A stretch of 28,501 bases of DNA from Victivallales bacterium (GTDB lineage Bacteria; Verrucomicrobiota; Lentisphaeria; Oligosphaerales; Oligosphaeraceae): the NCBI GenBank assembly GCA_017964325.1, contig JAGCSE010000010.1, forward strand, positions 1 through 28,501, read 5' to 3'. Under the pieces are notes generated by a model. That model was not told the DNA's origin and searched no databases. It was given only the letters and a program-made list of their open reading frames with translations. Below are positions 6,789 to 15,244 of the stretch, one piece after another; the stretch's first letter is position 1; the number at the start of each line of letters is the position of its first letter. A program made the translations under genes and the position numbers.

Positions 6789-9116
6789 ATGACACGAATA
6801 TCCATCCTCCTATTATTCTGCCTGGCCGCCATATCGCCACTTTCGGCGCAAATGATGAACAACAGAATCGCTGTCGCCAATTCGCGTGCGACAGGAGCAG
6901 CAAAACCACCTGCCTTCATCAATCATGGTTCTTCAACAGAACTTATTATGAATGCGGATTTTACACCAAGAAAAGACCCAACCGCTGCCATCTCTGACCG
7001 CGCATCGTGGGATTTCTCCGTCAAAGCCAATCTCATACACTGCGCAGGTGTCAGAATGCGCATTCTCGTGCAAAATCCACAGAATGTCTCCCATTTCAAC
7101 ATCTACCTGCAATTTGGTTCGACATGGTACGCCGCCCCCTTCACACCCACCAGAAACAACGCATGGGAAACGATTTACATCCCCAAAACCAGTTTCTTTC
7201 CAGAAGGCAACCCTGAATCATGGTCGCATTGTTCCATCATGCGCATATCCGCCTGGAAGGGGACCAACGCCAACGCCATCATCCATCTTGCCGAACTCGA
7301 ATTCGTCCGCCCGAACGCCAATTTCGCCCTCCTCAGAAGCGGGACAACTGCCGCCGTCCTGAAGGAAAAACTCTCCTACAAATATGCGGAAATACTCGGC
7401 AACGCGTTGACTTCCACTGGCTTGCATCCAGCCGTCATCGAAGATGCAGACTGCCAGACTCTCCACTTGAAACCATACGCCTTCGCATTCGTTCCATTCC
7501 AGTCCGCCGCCTCCCCCCCACAGCAGACGGCAATCGCCAACATGATTCAACGCGGCTCAAAAGTCGCTGTGTTCCATGAACTTCTGCCTATCATCGCCGC
7601 CCAGATGGATATGCCGAGCTCCCGCTTCATGAGGGCACAGGACCTCCCAAACTACAACAATGGCCAAGCATATCTCAAATACATCATCCCAATTCCTCAA
7701 AAACTGCCAGGAGCCAACGCCTTCCTGCATTCAACCAATTCCTTCATCGGCGTCACGACGGACCTCCAGCAGCTAGATGTCACCGCCTGGTGGTACGATT
7801 CCATGAACAATCGCACCAACTGGCCCGCCGTCATCCAAAACAAACATGGATTCTGGATGACCCACGTCTTTCAGGCGGATGATTTCAAGCGTTCCGTCCC
7901 ATTCCTCCTCGCGCAAACGGCGATATTCATGCCTGATATCAAGCAAATCGCAGCCCAGACGAAACTTGCAGAAGCACATCAGGCTTACCAGGATGCCAAT
8001 GCAACGCAACAAGCCCAGGCGGTGGAGGCCTTGTCAACTGCATATCGCCATTTCCAGACAAAACAATACGACCTAGCTCTCATCTACGCCGCCCTCACCA
8101 TCAAGAATCTAAACACGCCCGTCGCATTGCGCCCCGCCCCTAAAAACGAATTCCGCGCCGTCTGGATCAATTCGCTTGGCGGACTGCCGAACGCCAACTG
8201 GAACTCCACGATGGCTCTGCTCAAGCAGGCCCGCTTCAATGCCGTCTTCCCTTTCACCGCCTCGCCCTACGCCGCCAATTTCACCACAACCATTCTTCCA
8301 CGACAGCCTTTTCAGCCTGCCTTCGAAGACTGCATGACCGCCGCACGCGCCAACGGCATCCAAGTCCACGCATGGCTCAACTGCCTCAATGTCACGGAAG
8401 CTCCAGAAAATATCCGTGAATCCCTCAAAAACGAAGGCCGACTCCAAATGGATATCTTCGGCAAAACCATCTATTGGCTATGTCCGTCCAACCCTAAAAA
8501 CCGAAGCCATTTGGTGAACATCGTCCAAAATGTCGCATCATCTTTCCCGACGGCGGGAATCCATCTCGACATGATCCGCTTCAATTCCAGCCAGACCTGC
8601 GTCTGCCCTACCTGCCGCACATATTTTGAAAAATACATTCAGCATCCCGTCGCCCACTGGCCTGCCGACATCCTCCAGACAGGACAGCTTCGAAACGAAT
8701 GGCTCGCCTTCCGACAGCTCGCCATCACATCGCTTGTCACCGACTGCGTCACGACTGCCAGAAGCCAAAATCCAAACGCCGTCGTCTCTGCCGCCGTCTT
8801 CCCCGACCTCAATATCGCCCAAAAAACCGTCGCCCAAAACTGGCCCGAATGGTTCGGCCAGAACGGCGTCAATTTCATCTGCCCCATGGACTACCAGTCG
8901 TCAACCATCCTTTTCGATGCCGATATCAAGCGTCAAATCAACGAGTTGCAGTCAAGATCAAAAATGATTCCGGGCATCGGCGTTTCGTCGAAACAGCTTT
9001 CATTGGATGAAGTCAAACGTCAGATCAACGCCACACGCGAAGCCAACCTTCCAGGCTTCATCCTCTTCAAACTCGGCCCCCGCGAAGCAAACGACATCCT
9101 GCCATATCTAAACTGA
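6789..9116 (+). CDS. Secreted GHL10/DUF187-type glycosyl hydrolase-like protein
   Basis: 775 residues from the ATG at 6789. An upstream TTG-initiated frame is rejected because the signal peptide begins here: MTRISILLLFCLAAISPLSA then QMMN, a normal cleavable Sec signal. Residues about 35-175 form a beta-rich carbohydrate-binding-like domain (WDFSVKANL, FNIYLQFG, HLAELEFVRP). About 180-430 is a domain I cannot name, including a tetratricopeptide-like helical stretch. About 454-775 is a glycosidase-like TIM barrel: EFRAVWINSLGG, QVHAWLNCLN, GIHLDMIRFN (Asp594), CVCPTC (zinc-like cysteine pair), FICPMDYQSS and PGFILFKLG. These match the GHL10/DUF187 'family 10-like' hydrolases common in PVC and Bacteroidota genomes. 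It probably acts on a polysaccharide outside the cytoplasm; the substrate is unknown. yfcE follows 28 bases downstream. Confidence 0.85.
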   Translation: MTRISILLLFCLAAISPLSAQMMNNRIAVANSRATGAAKPPAFINHGSSTELIMNADFTPRKDPTAAISDRASWDFSVKANLIHCAGVRMRILVQNPQNVSHFNIYLQFGSTWYAAPFTPTRNNAWETIYIPKTSFFPEGNPESWSHCSIMRISAWKGTNANAIIHLAELEFVRPNANFALLRSGTTAAVLKEKLSYKYAEILGNALTSTGLHPAVIEDADCQTLHLKPYAFAFVPFQSAASPPQQTAIANMIQRGSKVAVFHELLPIIAAQMDMPSSRFMRAQDLPNYNNGQAYLKYIIPIPQKLPGANAFLHSTNSFIGVTTDLQQLDVTAWWYDSMNNRTNWPAVIQNKHGFWMTHVFQADDFKRSVPFLLAQTAIFMPDIKQIAAQTKLAEAHQAYQDANATQQAQAVEALSTAYRHFQTKQYDLALIYAALTIKNLNTPVALRPAPKNEFRAVWINSLGGLPNANWNSTMALLKQARFNAVFPFTASPYAANFTTTILPRQPFQPAFEDCMTAARANGIQVHAWLNCLNVTEAPENIRESLKNEGRLQMDIFGKTIYWLCPSNPKNRSHLVNIVQNVASSFPTAGIHLDMIRFNSSQTCVCPTCRTYFEKYIQHPVAHWPADILQTGQLRNEWLAFRQLAITSLVTDCVTTARSQNPNAVVSAAVFPDLNIAQKTVAQNWPEWFGQNGVNFICPMDYQSSTILFDADIKRQINELQSRSKMIPGIGVSSKQLSLDEVKRQINATREANLPGFILFKLGPREANDILPYLN

Positions 9117-9144
9117 ACCATTTGCAATAAAGACATTTACAATC

Positions 9145-9681
9145 ATGCGTTTTCTTATCGTCTCTGACATCCACGGCGCCACGGACGCCTTCCAGCTCGC
9201 AATCGACGCATTCCAACGCGAACACGCGGATTATTTCGTCCTCTGCGGCGACTACCTCTACCACGGCCCCCGCAATATGCTGCCCATCGGCTATGATCCA
9301 GCCGACCTCGCCCCGCTTCTTAATAAATATAAGGAAAGGATTTTGGCCGTCCGCGGCAACTGTGATTCTGAAGTCGATCAGATGCTACTCGATTTCCCCA
9401 TGATGAGCGACTACACGACGATTTTCCATGCGGGCCGCCGCTGCCTTGTCACCCACGGCCATCTTCCGCTGCCACCATTATCGCCTGGCGACATCGTCAT
9501 CTCCGGCCATACGCATGTCCCGCTATTGGAGGAACAAGACGGCATCATCCACGTCAATCCGGGCTCCACGACCATCCCGAAATCCCTCTCCAAGCCAGGC
9601 TACGCCGTCATGGACGAAACCTCCATCGCCCTCAAGACGCTTCGAGATGGAACAATTGTCAAGATGCTGAAACTACAATAA
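9145..9681 (+). CDS. yfcE: YfcE-type metallo-phosphodiesterase
   Basis: A 178-residue cytoplasmic calcineurin-like phosphodiesterase, close to the 184 residues of E. coli YfcE, to which it is similar throughout. The metal-binding motifs are all present: SDIHG (Asp8, His10), CGDYLYHGPRN (Asp36), VRGNCDSEVDQM (Asn72), THGH (His104) and SGHTH (His122, His124), then VNPGST. YfcE enzymes hydrolyse artificial phosphodiesters in vitro and their true substrate is uncertain. It begins 28 bases after the glycosidase gene and may be co-transcribed. No Shine-Dalgarno sequence is evident before the ATG, so translation may be weak or coupled. It converges on the VWA gene across a large inverted repeat. Confidence 0.92.
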   Translation: MRFLIVSDIHGATDAFQLAIDAFQREHADYFVLCGDYLYHGPRNMLPIGYDPADLAPLLNKYKERILAVRGNCDSEVDQMLLDFPMMSDYTTIFHAGRRCLVTHGHLPLPPLSPGDIVISGHTHVPLLEEQDGIIHVNPGSTTIPKSLSKPGYAVMDETSIALKTLRDGTIVKMLKLQ

Positions 9682-9693
9682 AATACAAGTTAT

Positions 9694-9800
9694 TGATTTT
9701 AAACAACTCGCAACATATAAAATTATAAACTGCGGAAACGCTGTTTTTTTCATCGTTTTCGCAGATTTTGATTTTATAATTTGCGAGTTGTTTAAATTCA
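9694..9800. terminator. Large nested inverted repeat between convergent genes (bidirectional terminator candidate)
   Basis: Outer arms TGATTTTAAACAACTCGCA (9694-9712) and TGCGAGTTGTTTAAATTCA (9782-9800) pair with one mismatch. Nested inside is CTGCGGAAACG (9730-9740) with CGTTTTCGCAG (9754-9764), which pair fully if one G-U is allowed, around a 13-base T-rich loop. It fills the gap between yfcE and the VWA gene stop codons. Its size exceeds a normal terminator and it might be a small mobile or REP-like element. Confidence 0.65.
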
Positions 9801-9830
9801 ATATGTTATGCATTAACCTCCCGTCCTCAT

Positions 9831-12029
9831 CTACACCAAATCCCATCTGCGGCGGAAATACCACTCCAGACAATATAGCAACAGCAGCGGAATCAGCCAG
9901 TGCCAGCGGTTCCACACGGGATACTCCGAAACCGTCTCCAATATCCGCGGTTCGTTTTTCAGCCTGCCGTTCAATTCATTCAACTTGTTCAACGGCACAA
10001 ACGCGCCACCGCTGCGCGAGCACAGTTCGCTCAGCAATTCACGATTCAGCGGAGCGCCCGTCAATTCATGCTCGGGACGCCGCACCAAGAGCAATGCCTG
10101 GGCCTGCTGCGTGCCGTCTTTGCTCTTCACGGCAATCTGATACGTTCCAGCCTCTTCGGGAACGAATTCGCACAACAGGCCATCCTGCGGCTGCCGCAGA
10201 CCAACCTGCCGCTCAAGACGCGCCTCCCGCATCGGATACGTCAGCGTTTCATGGGAAGGAGTCGTCACCAAACAATCAGCGCCGTCCTTCAGACGACCTC
10301 CAACCGCGCCGATTACGACGTTTTCACGCAAATCGACGTCATCGTCCGCCATCACAATCCGAAGCATGTCACCATTGTCGGCATCCAGCCCGTCAGGAGT
10401 CAGCAAATGGACAAGTTGCGTCACAAACCGTCCGTACATCCCCTTGCCCGAACCATCCGCGCCGCCCAACTGCCATTTCCACAACGTGTTGCTGAGCACG
10501 ATGACGACACGCCCCTGCCCATACCGCCTCATCGCCAAGACTGGATTCCCCTCTGCCGTCTCGATGATGGATGTCGAAAATTCCCCCAGTTTGACGGGAC
10601 TCCACACGCTCAGCAGCGAGGGAAACGCCCCACCGTCCAACATCCCCGCAAACGCGGGCAACACACGTCCAGCCGGCGTGAAATCGACGCGGTAACGGCT
10701 CCCCTCCTGCATTTTCGCTCCTTCCTTGCTCTCAATCGGCGACAAATCGCCGAATACGTCCTTTCCCAAATACCCGCCCTGACCGTATGAATGGCGTCCC
10801 CCGAACAACAACAGCCCGCCGCCCTTTTCGACAAATGACTTGACCGCCGCAACCTCCTCTTTCTTAAACAGTTCACCCGGCAGATCGCCCAAAATCAAAA
10901 GGCTGAAATTCCGCAAGTTCTCCTCTGTCAAGTCAGGCTTCGCGCCGCCGTCGCGCCGCTCGTCAAAACTCACGAACACGCCATCCGCCCCGCGCACAAA
11001 CGCGCTCAAACCCAGATTCTTCTCCGCAGCCAGTACACGTTTCATATATGTAAAATCATGACGCGGCGGACCTTCTAGATACAGAATCCTATTTCGCTCA
11101 TCCGTCACGTCCAGCAGGACCTCCTTCATGTTGTTCGACGGCTCGAAATCACCAGTCGGCTCTATTGCGACATGATAAAGGAAAGAGCCGTTTTCCGTCG
11201 CCTCAAACGTAAACTCCGCTTTTACAAACTTTTCCGAAGCCTCGAAATTCACCGTCTGCCGTCCGATTTCATTGTCTCCACGCTTCAAGACAACAGGAAA
11301 TGAAACAGCCGCCTCCCCGCCCCGCCGTTCGACATGAACCGTCATGGAAACCTTCCATCCCTTCGTAACGCGTTTTGGACTGCCAATTTGCGATATTGAA
11401 TAATCGACCGTGCCGCCATCTTCCTTCCGTTCCACAAACGGCTCCAATTCGGGAATCAATATCGGAGCATCCATCGTCAGTTCGTCCAAAGGAATGCCAG
11501 ATTGATCAAGCCCGTCGCTCAACAATAGCACGCCACCTACATTTTCGCCACGCAGTCGTTGCCGCAGTTGCGCCAATCCAGAAAGCAATTGCGTCTGCGG
11601 CGACGTAAACCGCGCACTGCCATCCAATGGAATGCCTTCCTCCAACTGCCGTCCGATTCCGAAGGACATCATGCGGTAGTCATCCCGTAATCCCGCCAGC
11701 CACGATGATTTCAGCACTTCCTGCGCCTTCTCCGCCCGTGTCCCCTCCACACCCGCGACATGGTCTTCCATGCTCGCTGATACGTCCAAAACCACTGCAA
11801 ACACGGGCTTTTCGACCTCCCGCTTCTCCTTGCGCAACGACGGCATCGTCAGCAGAAACGCGATGATGCAGAAAGCCACCATGCGAAGGCTCCACAGGAA
11901 AACCCGCTCCCATCGGCCCAGCCGACAGGCGGAATACGTCTTCCAGCTCAGCCAGAAGAACGCAATTCCGCATACGGCAATCAGCCATATCGGTATCACA
12001 GGCTCTAACAACAATACGCAGAAAGGCAT
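9831..12029 (-). CDS. VWA-domain membrane protein with a glutamine-amidotransferase-like domain
   Basis: 732 residues. Two N-terminal transmembrane helices (about 10-28 and 43-61) precede a von Willebrand A domain whose MIDAS begins DVSAS (Asp82, Ser84, Ser86) and includes VLLLSDGLDQSG. An Ig-like stretch follows (about 210-310). Then comes a class-I glutamine-amidotransferase-like fold without an obvious catalytic cysteine (LLILGDLPGELF, EKGGGLLLFGGRHSYGQGGY). The protein closes with a transmembrane helix (WHWLIPLLLLYCLEWYF, about 707-723). This order is typical of PVC/Bacteroidota proteins often labelled 'glutamine amidotransferase' or BatB-like. It is transcribed 24 bases after the BatA-like gene, so the two form an operon. 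Function is unknown; usual Bat operons also carry MoxR and DUF58 genes, which are absent here. Confidence 0.85.
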   Translation of the reverse strand: MPFCVLLLEPVIPIWLIAVCGIAFFWLSWKTYSACRLGRWERVFLWSLRMVAFCIIAFLLTMPSLRKEKREVEKPVFAVVLDVSASMEDHVAGVEGTRAEKAQEVLKSSWLAGLRDDYRMMSFGIGRQLEEGIPLDGSARFTSPQTQLLSGLAQLRQRLRGENVGGVLLLSDGLDQSGIPLDELTMDAPILIPELEPFVERKEDGGTVDYSISQIGSPKRVTKGWKVSMTVHVERRGGEAAVSFPVVLKRGDNEIGRQTVNFEASEKFVKAEFTFEATENGSFLYHVAIEPTGDFEPSNNMKEVLLDVTDERNRILYLEGPPRHDFTYMKRVLAAEKNLGLSAFVRGADGVFVSFDERRDGGAKPDLTEENLRNFSLLILGDLPGELFKKEEVAAVKSFVEKGGGLLLFGGRHSYGQGGYLGKDVFGDLSPIESKEGAKMQEGSRYRVDFTPAGRVLPAFAGMLDGGAFPSLLSVWSPVKLGEFSTSIIETAEGNPVLAMRRYGQGRVVIVLSNTLWKWQLGGADGSGKGMYGRFVTQLVHLLTPDGLDADNGDMLRIVMADDDVDLRENVVIGAVGGRLKDGADCLVTTPSHETLTYPMREARLERQVGLRQPQDGLLCEFVPEEAGTYQIAVKSKDGTQQAQALLLVRRPEHELTGAPLNRELLSELCSRSGGAFVPLNKLNELNGRLKNEPRILETVSEYPVWNRWHWLIPLLLLYCLEWYFRRRWDLV

Positions 12030-12053
12030 TCACATTCCCTTATTTACCAAAAA

Positions 12054-14189
12054 TCAAACGACGCCACCCCCATGACGAAGCAGGTCACCGACAAGATGCG
12101 GCTGCCCAACCGGACGGCTCCGCATATTCGCGAACACGACTTCCACCATGCTCAAAACAAACGCCCCCAGCAGCAGCCATGGCCACAACGGACGGCTCTG
12201 CCGCATCCCCAGCAGCTCGCGTCGCAACTCATCATGGCTTTCCGTATAGGCAACCGCCACATCAGGCAACGACCTGCACAAATCCTCCCCGCGCCAATAT
12301 GTCAGAACCATCTCGCCTGACGGGACGTTCACTGCCGCCATCCGCACAAAATCGCCGCTTGTCAAACGATATAGGCCAGGCTCGTTGAAGCCTGTCAGCA
12401 CAAATGGACGGCCAGCCGCTTCGCGTTCCGCCTCAACCATCCGTGCCGCGCCGTCTGGCCCCGTCACCGCAAATGTCCTGCGCAGTTCGCCACCCGCCAT
12501 ATACATGTTCAGCTCGCCGCCGACTTCCGTCATCAGGCTTCGTTGCCGAAGCCCTGCCGCCTGACGGCTAAGTTCCTGCACGAAAATGAAAAACATCGGA
12601 TGCAACGGCCAGTCCGACCAATCACGGTTCGCGCTTACGCCGCACAGCCACAACTCCCCTTCGCCCAATTTCCTCCTCAGCATCATGCTGCCGCCATCCT
12701 TGAACTGCATCATACTTCCATCCGCTGCCTGAAAACGCAATACACGACGTACAAGAAATGACCACGGCGACGGCAACGCCGCCTCAACACGTTGCGTTAC
12801 AACGCCATTCCTGTCCTCCGTCACGACCTCCAGATTCTTCGCCTCCGCAAATTCAAAATAACGAATTTTCAAATCCTTCCATGCGTCAAGTTTCGCCAAC
12901 GATTCGCTGTTGATCCGACCGGGTTCGTTGCCGCCAGGAAATATCACGGCGACTCCGCCGCCCTTTACATAATTAATAATTTGCCGTGCCGCCGCCTCCT
13001 CCAACGGCGGCGGATTGCAGACAAACACAATCACTTGCTCACCCAAATCGCCCATGGACAGGAAGCCGCTCCAATCCGTTTCTTTCGGAATGATCATCGC
13101 CAATGCCACGCCGCCCGGATTCAACGCGTGCTTCAAATACGACGAATCACGCCCGTCATCCGTCCCGTTCACCAACAGCGCCGACAGCCCAGTCAATCGC
13201 GGCAGACTGAAATACCAGCGGTTGTTCAAGTCGAACATATCCGCATCCAACTCCAGGCAACCTGCCGCATCGGCCTCCGCCGTCGCATCAACCGTCACAT
13301 TCATCATTCCCTTCTCACGACCGCCAGGCGACATCACGACGGTCGTCTGCGTCTTCTCCTCCTCTTCTATGCGTAGTTTTACCGTGTTCGTCCCAAGAAA
13401 ACTTTCGCCCGCCTGGATTTCCGCTTCGACATGGAACCGACCGTCCTCCAAAATCGCCTCCGGCATGAAACGAACCGCCGCCAGCCCCGCGTCATTCGCG
13501 GATTTCAAGCCGACACGATTGAAAAACACGTTCATGCTCCGCCGTTTCAATTCATCGGCGAGTCCTGCGGCAACAGTCTTGTCCCAACTGGAAGTCTGAA
13601 AGTCGCTGAATACATGGACTTCTGCATTCGACAACGATTCACCGCCCTTGGTCAGAACATCCACCAGCGTTTCGCCCAACGGCGCGGTTCCATAGCCACA
13701 CGAGAGTTCCAACAAGGCGGCACGAACGGCCTTGCCGTCGGAAACAGGTGGGAAGACAATGCGCGGTACCGCAGTTCCGGGCGCGATCAACGCCACGCGG
13801 TCGCCGTCCTGCAAACCGTCCAGAAGCGACAGCGCCCATGCCCGCGCATGTTCGAAATAATTCCTCCCGCCTTCCATGGTCTGCATGCTTGCGCTGCCGT
13901 CAATGACCAAAAGCACGGTACGATGTCCTGCCGGAATCAACCCGCTTTTCCGCAGAAACGGACGTGCAAACGCCGCCGCCAAAAGCAAAATGATCAGGAC
14001 TCGCATTAAAAGCGTCAGGCCTTGTGTCAACCGATGCGACCGCCGTGACTGCGCGATTGCCGTCTGGAGAAAGCGAAGCGTTCCGAACATAATCGGCTGC
14101 GGCCGACGGCGATGCAGCAGATGCAGCGCTATCGGCACGACCACCGCCAGCCCCGCCAGCAAAAAACTGCTTCCTAGAAAAAATGGCAT
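12054..14189 (-). CDS. BatA-like membrane protein with VWA domain
   Basis: 711 residues. The N-terminus is the BatA 'aerotolerance' signature: MPFFLGSSFLLAGLAVVVPI, ALHLLHRRRP, FGTLRFL, then a second helix (LMRVLIILLLAAAFARPFL). A VWA domain follows with MIDAS residues Asp97, Ser99 and Ser101 (VIDGSASM), GDRVALIAPG and VHVFSDFQTSSW. A further region carries an amidotransferase-like stretch (YVKGGGVAVIFPGG). A final transmembrane helix is near residues 670-690 (LWPWLLLGAFVLSMVEVVF). AGGA lies seven bases before the ATG. It is the first gene of the pair with the 732-residue protein. BatA proteins are inner-membrane and the VWA faces outward or inward depending on topology, which I cannot decide. 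Confidence 0.85.
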   Translation of the reverse strand: MPFFLGSSFLLAGLAVVVPIALHLLHRRRPQPIMFGTLRFLQTAIAQSRRSHRLTQGLTLLMRVLIILLLAAAFARPFLRKSGLIPAGHRTVLLVIDGSASMQTMEGGRNYFEHARAWALSLLDGLQDGDRVALIAPGTAVPRIVFPPVSDGKAVRAALLELSCGYGTAPLGETLVDVLTKGGESLSNAEVHVFSDFQTSSWDKTVAAGLADELKRRSMNVFFNRVGLKSANDAGLAAVRFMPEAILEDGRFHVEAEIQAGESFLGTNTVKLRIEEEEKTQTTVVMSPGGREKGMMNVTVDATAEADAAGCLELDADMFDLNNRWYFSLPRLTGLSALLVNGTDDGRDSSYLKHALNPGGVALAMIIPKETDWSGFLSMGDLGEQVIVFVCNPPPLEEAAARQIINYVKGGGVAVIFPGGNEPGRINSESLAKLDAWKDLKIRYFEFAEAKNLEVVTEDRNGVVTQRVEAALPSPWSFLVRRVLRFQAADGSMMQFKDGGSMMLRRKLGEGELWLCGVSANRDWSDWPLHPMFFIFVQELSRQAAGLRQRSLMTEVGGELNMYMAGGELRRTFAVTGPDGAARMVEAEREAAGRPFVLTGFNEPGLYRLTSGDFVRMAAVNVPSGEMVLTYWRGEDLCRSLPDVAVAYTESHDELRRELLGMRQSRPLWPWLLLGAFVLSMVEVVFANMRSRPVGQPHLVGDLLRHGGGVV

Positions 14190-14243
14190 GACGCTGTCCT
14201 GAAAAAAACACCACGAAAAAAACGGCGTCCCAACACAAAACTA

Positions 14244-14274
14244 CCGTTTTCCCTTGTCCTGCAAGAGAAAACGG
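14244..14274 (-). terminator. Hairpin downstream of the isomerase gene
   Basis: CCGTTTTCCCTTG (14244-14256) and CAAGAGAAAACGG (14262-14274) pair over 13 bases with one mismatch around a TCCTG loop. On the minus strand it ends the isomerase transcript 42 bases after the stop and is followed by a modest T-rich stretch (TAGTTTTGTG). A second perfect 9-bp AT palindrome lies at 14290-14310. Confidence 0.55.
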
Positions 14275-14315
14275 CAGCATCTACAATTAATTAATGATTA
14301 TATCATTAATCATTA

Positions 14316-15080
14316 TTAAAGCCCCATCTTCTCGCGCAGGTTGTAGCAGCTGCGGGCGAGACTGTCGAACGGATCGAGATCACCTGCATCGCGTTCGACG
14401 ATGTACCACTGGACGCCCGCATAGCGGCAGGATTCGAGGATGCGCGGCCAGTTCAGATTGCCGTCGCAGATTTCCGTCATCTTCGGTGTGCGCTGCGGCG
14501 TGATCGTCATATCTTTGAGATGGACGCACGGAATGCGGCCAGCCGCGCGGCGGATGTATTCCGCAGGATCCGCGCCGCCATGCTGCACCCAGTAGGTGTC
14601 GATTTCCATCCATGTATTCTCCTGGTCGAGCTTGCTCATCAGCAGGTCCATCGGGCGGACGCCGCCGGCGGGGCTGAATTCATGGCTGTGGTTGTGATAG
14701 CCGATCTTGATGCCGCTGCCAACGAATTTTGCCGCGATCTTGTTGTAGCGGACGATGAAATTCTCCCACAGTTCGCGCGTCCACTCTTCTTTCGGGAAAA
14801 AGCCGCCGATGGCCGTGTATTTGCAGTGCATCTTCTGATGGCGTTCGATCACCGCTTCCGTGTTGTTTTCCATCGCATCGATGGAAATGTGCGTCACACA
14901 GCACTGCAAGCCAGTGTCGTCCAGAATCTTCTGCATTTCGTCGCCGGGCAGTTCCACGACGCCCGACAACTGGACGCCGTCATAACCCATCTTCTTCACG
15001 CGTTCGCAAGCCTTTGCCAAATCGACAGCGGTCTTGCAGTGATCGCGCAACGTGTACATCTGAGCAGCCAATAATGCCAT
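14316..15080 (-). CDS. Sugar-phosphate isomerase/epimerase (xylose-isomerase-like TIM barrel)
   Basis: A 254-residue cytoplasmic metal-dependent isomerase/epimerase of the AP-endonuclease-2 superfamily. It starts LLAAQMYTLRDH, followed by GYDGVQLSG (barrel strand), THISI, KIGYHNHSHEF (His129, His131, Glu134), WMEIDTYWVQHGG (Asp161), PCVHLKDM (His187, Asp190) and WYIVERDAGD (Glu229). These are the usual metal and substrate ligands. A signal peptide is absent. AGGAG lies six bases before the ATG. It is divergent from the secreted esterase gene with a 164-base shared promoter region, so the two may be co-regulated in sugar use. The sugar substrate cannot be read from sequence. Related proteins are often annotated as inosose or hydroxypyruvate isomerases. 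Confidence 0.88.
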   Translation of the reverse strand: MALLAAQMYTLRDHCKTAVDLAKACERVKKMGYDGVQLSGVVELPGDEMQKILDDTGLQCCVTHISIDAMENNTEAVIERHQKMHCKYTAIGGFFPKEEWTRELWENFIVRYNKIAAKFVGSGIKIGYHNHSHEFSPAGGVRPMDLLMSKLDQENTWMEIDTYWVQHGGADPAEYIRRAAGRIPCVHLKDMTITPQRTPKMTEICDGNLNWPRILESCRYAGVQWYIVERDAGDLDPFDSLARSCYNLREKMGL

Positions 15081-15141
15081 TTTTGTTCTCCTGTTTGAGA
15101 TTGTTTCGACTCAAGGAAGCAAAAGCTTCTTGTATTTCTTT

Positions 15142-15169
15142 AGAATAACCCACGTCATTTGTTTTGCAA
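15142..15169 (-). promoter_or_regulatory. Putative promoter of the isomerase gene
   Basis: On the minus strand TTGCAA (15169-15164), 16 bases, TATTCT (15147-15142), about 60 bases upstream of the ATG at 15080. The leader contains a short inverted repeat (CAAGGAAGC/GCTTCTTG, 15112-15132). Confidence 0.4.
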
Positions 15170-15244
15170 ATTTTATTTTCCTCTGTATCTTTACATAAAT
15201 AGTCGATTGTACCGTTTATCCAAACAAAAAATAAGGAGTCTCTC

